DNA from: BJGN01 sp041159865
GTDB taxonomy: Bacteria > Bacteroidota > Bacteroidia > Chitinophagales > Saprospiraceae
Assembly (NCBI GenBank): GCA_041159865.1
Contig: JBEAXK010000158.1
Span: 1-31,422, forward strand
DNA: 31,422 nt
Reading direction: 5' to 3'
The notes under the pieces are model-generated. The model searched no databases. It was not told where the DNA came from and saw only the letters and a list, made by a program, of their open reading frames with translations. The number at the start of each line of letters is the position of its first letter. Within the stretch, counting starts at the first letter, position 1. This document shows, piece after piece, positions 25,395 to 31,422 of the stretch. Made by a program: the position numbers and the translations under genes.

Positions 25395-26870
25395 TTATTC
25401 TTCCAACCCTAGTCCATAATAATATTTCCTTGGGCTATCAGCGTAACGACCTTCAATTAGGAGGCCACCCTCTTTATTTTCGAGTACTTTTTTTAACTCA
25501 GCAACACTTTTTACATCTTGTCTGTCAATCCGTGTAATAATAAATCCCTCCTCAATATCAGTATATCTTCTTAGAAGGCCAGCACTTAATTGATCCACCT
25601 TAACACCTTCCACTTTAAGTTTGTCTTTTTCGGCCTTAGTTAAGTCAGAAAAAGAAGCACCCAAACGTTCCAAAGTAGCAGAAGATTCCGTTTTAGATAC
25701 AACATTTGTATTTCCGGATGAATTTCTTAAAGTAACGGTTACTTTTTTATCCGCACCATTTCTAAGAATCGTAACAATCATTTCATCTCCGGGGCGTTTT
25801 CTACCTACTAATTCCAATAACTTAGAAGAAGTAGCGATACTCTGTCCATCTATTTCTTTAATAATATCCCCTTTCATAATACCAGCTTTTGCTGCTGCTC
25901 CATCAGAAAGTACACTATCTACATAAACCCCCTCATTAACAGGTAGTTTCATTTCTTGAGCATAACGCCCATCTATTCCCCTAATGATGGCTCCTAAATA
26001 TCCCCTTTGAACGGTACCATGTTCCCTTAAATCAGTTACAATTTTAGCCACGATATTGCTCGGTACTGCAAAAGAGTAACCAGCAAAAACACCAGTAGGA
26101 GATGCAATAGCTGTGTTAATACCAATTAAATCGCCTTGAGTATTTACTAAAGCTCCCCCAGAATTGCCTGGATTTACCACTGCATCTGTTTGAATAAAAG
26201 ATTCAATGGGTGCTTTGCCCTCCAATATATTTATACTTCGACCTATGGCACTAATGATACCTGCCGTAACAGTAGATTCCAGATTAAATGGATTACCAAC
26301 TGCAACAACCCATTCACCGACCTTAAGATCATCGGAATTTGCAAATGCCAGTGTTGGTAAATTTTCGGCATCTACTTTAATAAGTGCAACATCTGTATTT
26401 GGATCTAAACCAATTACTTTAGCTGTTAATAACCTTTTGTCATGTAATGTAATTTCAATTTTCTCAGCATCAGCAACGACATGATTATTAGTGACGATAT
26501 AACCGTCTGCACTAATAATGACACCTGAACCAGTACCTTCCTGCTTGGGTTGTTGCCTTGGTGAAGGTTCCCCAAAAAATCTCCGGAAAGATTCAGGAAT
26601 TTCCTCCATATCAAAAAAACTATTTGTATTGCTTTTTGCTTTACCAATTGACCGAATATGTACTACAGCCGGCAAAACTTTATCAGCTGCAGTGGTGAAA
26701 CCTTCTGCAGGCATAGCTGCAAAATTTCCACTTTGATTGGTTAAATAAGCAGGTGTTGAGGAGTTCGCATAACTAAAAGGTTCTCCTTTTTTAAATAAAA
26801 CAGTTGCTCCAACTGTAATTGCTGCACCTAAAAAAGAGGCAAGAATTAATTGACCAAATTTATTTAACAT
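25395..26870 (-). CDS. DegQ/HtrA-family periplasmic serine protease
   Basis: This 491-residue Do-family protease degrades or refolds misfolded envelope proteins. A hydrophobic N-terminal segment (about 8-25) anchors or exports it. The catalytic triad is H130 (TNNHVV), D160 (NTDVALI) and S237 (NPGNSGGAL). Two PDZ domains follow, at about 285-375 (GYLGAIIRG; IKEIDGQSI) and about 400-485. The start is the ATG at 26870. It is divergent from the acetyltransferase gene, whose shared upstream region holds a tandem repeat. Stress-related control is plausible but no known operator is visible. Confidence 0.95.
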   Translation of the reverse strand: MLNKFGQLILASFLGAAITVGATVLFKKGEPFSYANSSTPAYLTNQSGNFAAMPAEGFTTAADKVLPAVVHIRSIGKAKSNTNSFFDMEEIPESFRRFFGEPSPRQQPKQEGTGSGVIISADGYIVTNNHVVADAEKIEITLHDKRLLTAKVIGLDPNTDVALIKVDAENLPTLAFANSDDLKVGEWVVAVGNPFNLESTVTAGIISAIGRSINILEGKAPIESFIQTDAVVNPGNSGGALVNTQGDLIGINTAIASPTGVFAGYSFAVPSNIVAKIVTDLREHGTVQRGYLGAIIRGIDGRYAQEMKLPVNEGVYVDSVLSDGAAAKAGIMKGDIIKEIDGQSIATSSKLLELVGRKRPGDEMIVTILRNGADKKVTVTLRNSSGNTNVVSKTESSATLERLGASFSDLTKAEKDKLKVEGVKVDQLSAGLLRRYTDIEEGFIITRIDRQDVKSVAELKKVLENKEGGLLIEGRYADSPRKYYYGLGLEE

Positions 26871-26941
26871 GATTTATGGATTTATTTTATAAGAGAATGA
26901 AAAAAAAGATGATTTGGTTGGACGCTTTCAAAAAAAAACAG

Positions 26942-26961
26942 AAATATTAACAAATATTAAC
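26942..26961. repeat. Perfect tandem 10-bp repeat AAATATTAAC
   Basis: AAATATTAAC occurs twice end to end (26942-26951, 26952-26961) in the 195-base divergent region between degQ and the acetyltransferase gene. The 10-bp period equals about one helical turn, so two protein copies could bind the same face. The low complexity makes chance likely enough to keep confidence modest. Confidence 0.4.
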
Positions 26962-27007
26962 ATTTTTGCATTTTCATTAAAAAACAGATATTTTAATTCC
27001 TAAGTCT

Positions 27008-27015
27008 TATATTTG
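27008..27015 (+). promoter_or_regulatory. Promoter -7 element of the acetyltransferase gene
   Basis: TATATTTG (27008-27015) is a perfect TAnnTTTG, 50 bases before the ATG. No TTG is found 17-23 bases upstream, so the -33 element is weak. Confidence 0.4.
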
Positions 27016-27065
27016 TGGCTCGAAATAAATTTACAATTACATAACATAAGAAAAAGATAATTATT

Positions 27066-28328
27066 ATGGCCGAAATTATCCGAATGCCGAGAATGAGTGA
27101 TACCATGGAAGAAGGTAATATCATTGGTTGGTTAAAAAAGGTAGGCGATAAAGTAGAACCGGGCGAGACGCTGGCAGAAGTAGAAACAGACAAGGCAACC
27201 ATGGAATTAGATGCTTTCGTGGAAGGAACGCTGCTACATATTGCAGTTCCAGAAGGTACTGTTGCTATTGATGGTATCATCGCTGTAATCGGACAACCAG
27301 GAGAAGACTGGCAAGCTCTTGTTAATGGAAGTTCAGCTGTCTCTGGTGCAAATGGAGAGTCAAAAGCAGCTAAAGGTGTAACAGAAAGTGTAAATCAAAA
27401 TATTCCTGTTCCTTCTGGTTCAACGGAAGTAAACGATGGTCAGCGAATAAAAGCATCTCCCTTAGCTAAGAGTATAGCTAAGGAATCTGGTATAAACCTT
27501 GGTCAGATACAAGGTTCAGGAGAAGGAGGCAGGATAGTAAAAAAGGATATTGTTGATATGAAACCAGCCGATATTCCTTCAGCTGTGTCACCAAAGCCAA
27601 TTCAAACATCAGTCACACAAAATTTTGCCATAAATAATGCTGTCGAATCAGCCTTTGAAGACAAAACTGTTAGTCAGATGAGAAAAACAATAGCCAGAAG
27701 GTTAAGTGAGAGCAAATTTACAGCTCCTCATTTTTATCTGTCTATTGAAATTGATATGCAAAGAGCCATTGAAGTCAGAGAACAACTAAATAAGAATAGC
27801 GAAGTTAGAATTTCTTTCAATGATTTAGTGATTCGCTCCGTTGCCTCAGCACTTAAAAAACACGCTGTCATAAACGCTTCCTGGCTAGGTGATAGAATTA
27901 GATATCATCAGGAAGTACATATTGGAGTAGCAGTTGCTGTTGAAGATGGTCTATTGGTACCTGTTATTAAACATGCAGACAAAAAAACAATGTCTCAAAT
28001 AAATGGAGAGGTAAAAATGCTTGCGGGTAAAGCAAAAGACAAAAAATTACAACCTGACGAAATGCAGGGAAATACATTTACTATTTCCAATTTAGGTATG
28101 TTTGGAATTGACGAATTCACAGCTATTATCAATCCACCTGATGCCTGTATCCTTGCTGTTGGAGGAATAATCCAGAAACCTGTGGTAAAAAACGGAAGTA
28201 TAGTGGTTGGCAATACAATGAAAGTTACCTTGAGTTGCGATCATAGAGTTGTTGATGGTGCATCAGGGGCGCAATTCTTACAAACCTTAAAGGCTATTCT
28301 TGAAGAGCCATTGTTACTTTTAAAATAA
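27066..28328 (+). CDS. pdhC: Dihydrolipoamide acetyltransferase, E2 of pyruvate dehydrogenase
   Basis: This 420-residue protein has one lipoyl domain (1-80; lipoylated lysine 43 in ETDKATME) and a flexible linker (about 85-125). An E1/E3-binding domain follows at about 128-162 (KASPLAKSIAKESGINLGQIQGSG), then a second linker and the catalytic domain (about 198-420). Its active-site motif is DHRVVDGA, with H393 and D397. The enzyme transfers acetyl groups from lipoate to CoA and forms the core of the complex. The KASPLAK and lipoyl signatures favour pyruvate over other 2-oxoacid substrates, though not decisively. No E1 or E3 gene is nearby. The stop overlaps the next ATG by one base. Confidence 0.93.
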   Translation: MAEIIRMPRMSDTMEEGNIIGWLKKVGDKVEPGETLAEVETDKATMELDAFVEGTLLHIAVPEGTVAIDGIIAVIGQPGEDWQALVNGSSAVSGANGESKAAKGVTESVNQNIPVPSGSTEVNDGQRIKASPLAKSIAKESGINLGQIQGSGEGGRIVKKDIVDMKPADIPSAVSPKPIQTSVTQNFAINNAVESAFEDKTVSQMRKTIARRLSESKFTAPHFYLSIEIDMQRAIEVREQLNKNSEVRISFNDLVIRSVASALKKHAVINASWLGDRIRYHQEVHIGVAVAVEDGLLVPVIKHADKKTMSQINGEVKMLAGKAKDKKLQPDEMQGNTFTISNLGMFGIDEFTAIINPPDACILAVGGIIQKPVVKNGSIVVGNTMKVTLSCDHRVVDGASGAQFLQTLKAILEEPLLLLK

Positions 28329-28696
28329 TGACTGAAATTAAAAAGACACTTGTCATAGGTGCTTCTTCTAAACCGGGTCGTGTATCAGGAGAAGCGGTAC
28401 TTCGTTTACGAGACGCGGGACATGATGTCTCGGCTATTGGTGTGCAGGAAGATTATATTGGTGATGTTTTAGTTCAAACGAACAAACCAGTCATTGAAAA
28501 TCTGCATACCATTAGCCTATATTTGAATCCAGAACGCCAAAAAGAATACTACGAGTATATACTTCACTTAAAACCAAAAAGAATCATATTTAATCCAGGT
28601 ACGGAAAATATGGAATTGGAAAATTTTGCTCATCAACATCAAATTGAAACAGAAAGAGCTTGTACTTTGGTGTTACTTTCCTTAGGTGCTTATTGA
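28328..28696 (+). CDS. CoA-binding domain protein (YccU-like)
   Basis: This 122-residue protein is a stand-alone CoA-binding Rossmann domain of the YccU type. It shows KTLVIGASSKPGRVSGEAVLRL (about 6-27), the nucleotide-binding loop, and later IFNPGTENMELENFAHQHQIE (about 88-108) with the conserved NPG. Stand-alone members bind CoA but have no settled function. Its ATG overlaps the acetyltransferase stop (TAATG), so it is translated coupled to an acetyl-CoA-making enzyme. It converges with the NqrM-like gene, with a 7-base overlap. Confidence 0.87.
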   Translation: MTEIKKTLVIGASSKPGRVSGEAVLRLRDAGHDVSAIGVQEDYIGDVLVQTNKPVIENLHTISLYLNPERQKEYYEYILHLKPKRIIFNPGTENMELENFAHQHQIETERACTLVLLSLGAY

Positions 28697-28893
28697 ACTT
28701 TTGGCATTTGACAAGGTTCATCAGGTTTTTTTCCGCAAAGGGAACATTCCCCTAACTGATCTTTTAACATAGGATTATTAGATGAACAAGTGCCTCTGAA
28801 AGGTTCACCTGTGAACCAATGTCTAAGATTTAAAAGTAGAATAGAAGCTAACATAAAACTAAATATGATGCCCAGAATCGTCAAAAATTCCAT
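28690..28893 (-). CDS. NqrM-like four-cysteine small membrane protein
   Basis: This 67-residue protein has one membrane segment (about 3-23) followed by a short domain with four cysteines: GTC (36), ECSLC (50 and 53) and EPC (61). Spacing and setting resemble NqrM (DUF539), which is needed for maturation of the iron site in Na+-translocating NADH:quinone reductase. The assignment rests on the pattern, not on strong sequence similarity. The first cysteine follows RGT, as GSC does in NqrM. No nqr genes are in the window. If the assignment is wrong, it is an uncharacterised metal-binding membrane peptide. Confidence 0.65.
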   Translation of the reverse strand: MEFLTILGIIFSFMLASILLLNLRHWFTGEPFRGTCSSNNPMLKDQLGECSLCGKKPDEPCQMPKVQ

Positions 28894-28921
28894 AATTATT
28901 ATTTTTTAATTATTTCATAAG

Positions 28922-28929
28922 CAAATATA
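28922..28929 (-). promoter_or_regulatory. Promoter -7 element of the NqrM-like gene
   Basis: On the minus strand TATATTTG (28929-28922) matches TAnnTTTG, 28 bases before the ATG. The nearest TTG (28958-28956) is 26 bases away, longer than usual. Confidence 0.4.
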
Positions 28930-28957
28930 GGTTACTTTTTTATTAAAATGCATAACA

Positions 28958-29728
28958 ATGGCCAATGATTTAAATTTGAAAATGGAAGCCTTCAGTCGTC
29001 TGTTAAAAATTATGGATGAACTAAGAGAAAAATGTCCCTGGGATAGAAAGCAAACCTTTGAAAGCTTGAGGATGCTTACGCTGGAGGAATCCTATGAATT
29101 ATCGGATGCTATTTTAAAAAACAACCCACCTGAAATAAAAGAGGAAATTGGCGATTTGTTTTTACACCTCGTTTTCTATTGTAAAATGGCCGAAGAGGTA
29201 AATGCCTTTGATGTCTCCGATTGTCTTCACAGTATTTGTGAAAAATTAATTAGAAGACATCCCCATATATATAGCAATGTTTTGGTGAAAAATGAGGAGG
29301 ATGTTAAGAAAAACTGGGAACATATAAAGTTAGGTGAAGGAAAAAAATCAGTTCTTTCCGGGGTTCCTAACTCTCTGCCCTCTCTTATAAAAGCTTATCG
29401 GATTCAAGAAAAGACCAGTCAGGTTGGTTTCGATTGGGAAAATAAGGAACAAGTCTGGGAAAAGGTAAGTGAAGAATTAGCAGAATTTAAAGAGGAACTG
29501 GATAAAAATGAGTCCATAGAGAGGAAGGAAGAGGAATTTGGCGATTTATTATTTTCCCTTGTAAATTATGCTCGTTTTCAAGGAATTAATGCTGAAAATG
29601 CTTTAGAAAAAGTGAATCAGAAATTTACAAAAAGATTCCAGTATGTTGAAAATAAAGCGGGTGATAACCTTACCAAAATGACTTTGGAAGAAATGAATAT
29701 TCTTTGGAATGAAGCTAAAAGTCAATAG
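28958..29728 (+). CDS. mazG: Nucleoside triphosphate pyrophosphohydrolase MazG
   Basis: This 256-residue protein has the two-domain length of MazG, which hydrolyses NTPs to NMP and pyrophosphate. It helps clear non-canonical nucleotides and lowers (p)ppGpp-related stress. First domain, about 8-120: REKCPWDRKQTFESL, LTLEESYELSDAI (ExxE metal ligands) and EEIGDLFLHLVF. Second domain, about 150-250: QEKTSQVGFDW, EELAEFKEEL and EEEFGDLLFSLVNYAR. Both domains keep their acidic residues. The ATG at 28958 sits before the conserved core. It is divergent from the NqrM-like gene. Confidence 0.95.
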   Translation: MANDLNLKMEAFSRLLKIMDELREKCPWDRKQTFESLRMLTLEESYELSDAILKNNPPEIKEEIGDLFLHLVFYCKMAEEVNAFDVSDCLHSICEKLIRRHPHIYSNVLVKNEEDVKKNWEHIKLGEGKKSVLSGVPNSLPSLIKAYRIQEKTSQVGFDWENKEQVWEKVSEELAEFKEELDKNESIERKEEEFGDLLFSLVNYARFQGINAENALEKVNQKFTKRFQYVENKAGDNLTKMTLEEMNILWNEAKSQ

Positions 29729-29758
29729 AATTGACCCAATTTTTCCCATATTTTTTAA

Positions 29759-29766
29759 TATCTTTG
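29759..29766 (+). promoter_or_regulatory. Promoter -7 element of the bifunctional nuclease gene
   Basis: TATCTTTG (29759-29766) is a perfect TAnnTTTG lying 22 bases before the ATG. TTG at 29731-29733 gives a 25-base spacer, slightly long. Confidence 0.4.
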
Positions 29767-29788
29767 AATCTTCTATAATCTGCATTTT

Positions 29789-30397
29789 ATGAAAAAAATT
29801 GAACTTAGAATCGTCGCACTATCGCATAGTGTATCCCAGTCAAATAACTATGCAGTTGTATTAGGAGAAATAACAGGACAGAGAAGGATACCTATTGTCA
29901 TTGGAAGTTTCGAAGCACAAGCCATAGCAGTTGCTATGGAAAAAATGACACCTAACCGGCCATTAACACACGATTTATTCAAAAATACGCTAGAGGCATT
30001 TAAAATTGAAATTAAAGAAATCATTATAAATAATCTTTTAGATGGCATTTTTTACGCCAAGTTAATTTGTGAGAGAGAAGGTGAAATAATTGAACTGGAT
30101 TCAAGAACTTCTGATGCTATTGCACTGGCTGTTCGATTTCAATGTCCGGTTTATACTTACGAATTTATAATAGATACGGCAGGTGTGGAGCTGGATGAAA
30201 GCGCTAACGAGGAAATTGAGGAGGAAGAGGCAGACGATATGTCAGAAAAGCCTGTAAAAGAAAAACAAAATGCTTTAAGTAGCTACTCTCTTGAATCCCT
30301 TCAAAATATGTTATTGCAGGTTTTAGAAGAAGAAAACTATGAAAAAGCAGCATCTATTCGAGATGAAATAGATAAAAGAAAAAGAGATTTAGATTAA
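29789..30397 (+). CDS. Bifunctional nuclease domain protein (DUF151) with UVR motif
   Basis: This 202-residue protein has a BFN domain at about 3-135. It shows VVLGEITGQRRIPIVIGSFEAQAIAVAMEK, TPNRPLTHDLF and LDSRTSDAIALAVRFQCPVY. An acidic linker (about 143-155) and a C-terminal UVR motif (about 165-200; LLQVLEEENYEKAASIRDEIDKRKR) follow. BFN proteins of plants have DNase and RNase activity; bacterial members are less studied. UVR motifs bind UvrA/UvrB-type or Clp-type partners. The fusion is common in Bacteroidota. A link with DNA repair is inference. Confidence 0.9.
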   Translation: MKKIELRIVALSHSVSQSNNYAVVLGEITGQRRIPIVIGSFEAQAIAVAMEKMTPNRPLTHDLFKNTLEAFKIEIKEIIINNLLDGIFYAKLICEREGEIIELDSRTSDAIALAVRFQCPVYTYEFIIDTAGVELDESANEEIEEEEADDMSEKPVKEKQNALSSYSLESLQNMLLQVLEEENYEKAASIRDEIDKRKRDLD

Positions 30398-30499
30398 AGC
30401 AAATCCAACTTCGGTTATACTTACAAATTTATCCATTTTTCAGTAAACGACCAGTATAGTTTTAAACGCATCCATTTGACATATTTGCAACCTTAGCAA

Positions 30500-31422
30500 T
30501 TAATGATGAATATTTTTAAGTACTTCTAATACCTTATCAATCATTTCCTTTGAAATGTCTAAATGGGTAACAAGCCTGATTGTATATGGCCCAAAAGCGG
30601 ATGCCTTAACTCCCTTATCTGCCAATTTTACTAAAAATGAAGCTGATGTCCAGGGTTGTTTTAAATCAAAAATAAGAATATTTGTTTTAACAGGTTTCAC
30701 CTCCGCTACATAATCAAGATTTTCTAGACAATTCGCTATTATTTGAGCGTGGAAATGATCCGTTTTTAATCTTTCTACATTATTGTCGAGTGCAAATATA
30801 CCTGCAGCTGCCAAGAAGCCTGCCTGCCTCATTCCACCACCCATTACTTTTCTAATGCGCCGAGATTCTGCAATAAATGATTTATTTCCCAAAAGCAAGG
30901 ATCCTACTGGTGCACCCAAACCTTTAGAAAGACAAATTGAAATACTATCGAAAAATTTGCCATATTCTTCAGTTTTATCACCCGTTTCTACTAAAGCGTG
31001 AAATAACCTTGCCCCATCCAAATGTAATTTTAATCCAAGGTTATCACAACTATTTTTAATAGGTATAATTTCATCCAAGGTATAAAAATTTCCACCTCCT
31101 TTATTAGTGGTATTTTCTAAAACAACTAAAGTAGACTTTGGCAACCAATCTGCAGGACTTTTGAAAGCGGAATCCACTTGAGCTGAGGTAATTTTACCAT
31201 AAACCCCATTTATTAAATTCACTCCGATTCCAGAATGAAATGCGTATCCTGCAACTTCATACTGATAGACATGAGAAGTAGATTCGCAAATCATCTCATC
31301 GAGTGGCCTTGTGTGCATTTTTATAGCAATTTGATTTGTCATTGTCCCTGAAGGACAAAACAAAGCGGCTTCCATACCGAATAAATTAGCTGCCTTTTCT
31401 TCTAAAAAATTTATAGTAGGAT
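30500..31422 (-). CDS. Low-specificity threonine aldolase, N-terminus cut by the window edge
   Basis: The visible 307 residues belong to a PLP-dependent threonine aldolase, which splits L-threonine or L-allo-threonine to glycine and acetaldehyde. The reading frame is open to the right edge and reads PTINFLEEKAANLFGMEAALFCPSG. The edge therefore lies in the conserved N-terminal region, and the ATG at 31375 is internal. Key features: SGTMTNQIAI, the aspartate in LHLDGARLFHA, and the PLP lysine in CLSKGLGAPVGS. The C-terminal domain is complete and ends at 30500. The gene converges with the bifunctional nuclease gene across a 102-base gap without a clear terminator. The missing N-terminal part should be about 30-40 residues. 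Confidence 0.93.
   Translation of the reverse strand, partial: PTINFLEEKAANLFGMEAALFCPSGTMTNQIAIKMHTRPLDEMICESTSHVYQYEVAGYAFHSGIGVNLINGVYGKITSAQVDSAFKSPADWLPKSTLVVLENTTNKGGGNFYTLDEIIPIKNSCDNLGLKLHLDGARLFHALVETGDKTEEYGKFFDSISICLSKGLGAPVGSLLLGNKSFIAESRRIRKVMGGGMRQAGFLAAAGIFALDNNVERLKTDHFHAQIIANCLENLDYVAEVKPVKTNILIFDLKQPWTSASFLVKLADKGVKASAFGPYTIRLVTHLDISKEMIDKVLEVLKNIHH

Noticed and set aside
30398..30499. Terminator between the bifunctional nuclease and threonine aldolase genes
   Set aside because: The 102-base gap shows no stem of useful length followed by a T-run on either strand.

Overview
The window looks like a chromosomal segment of a low-GC member of the Bacteroidota. Evidence for this: a SusC/SusD outer-membrane pair, a BatA/vWA membrane protein, a DUF2027-Smr protein, two DUF4199 proteins, a 2TM protein, and several copies of the phylum's promoter pattern (TTG or TTTG, about 16-23 bases, then TAnnTTTG). 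Shine-Dalgarno sequences are weak. Placement below phylum level is not possible from the sequence alone. No rRNA, tRNA, CRISPR array, transposase or prophage gene was found.

Layout. Positions 1-170 hold a short 7-bp tandem repeat and the pnp terminator. On the minus strand, rpsO and pnp form the classic ribosomal protein S15/PNPase pair, with a long hairpin between them; etfB-etfA also lie on the minus strand. A TPR gene and a DUF2027-Smr gene run on plus. From 13.8 kb down to 6.1 kb is a tightly packed minus-strand cluster: BatA/vWA protein, large multi-spanning membrane protein, dihydroorotase-like protein with a degraded metal site, two DUF4199 membrane proteins and a polyprenol-type glycosyltransferase. 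queE (7-deazaguanine biosynthesis) is divergent from it and is followed by a SusC-SusD pair ending in a strong terminator.

From 23.5 to 19.4 kb a minus-strand group encodes a DPM1-like glycosyltransferase, a 137-residue ORF and a RecB-type nuclease/Dna2-UPF1-type helicase. The 137-residue ORF and the helicase are in the same frame and separated by a single TAA, with no ATG between them. This is the most unusual structure in the window: either a gene broken by one nonsense codon or a two-part system. Next come a 2TM protein, a TetA-like MFS transporter and a DegQ/HtrA protease with its terminator. The plus strand then carries the dihydrolipoamide acetyltransferase gene, a CoA-binding protein, mazG and a bifunctional nuclease with a UVR motif. 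A small NqrM-like four-cysteine protein (minus) and a threonine aldolase running off the right edge (minus) complete the window.

Most genes are housekeeping: RNA decay and translation, electron transfer, pyruvate oxidation, nucleotide-pool cleaning, envelope proteolysis and queuosine synthesis. The accessory interest lies in the nuclease-helicase locus, the dihydroorotase-like cluster, and several unexplained intergenic structures.
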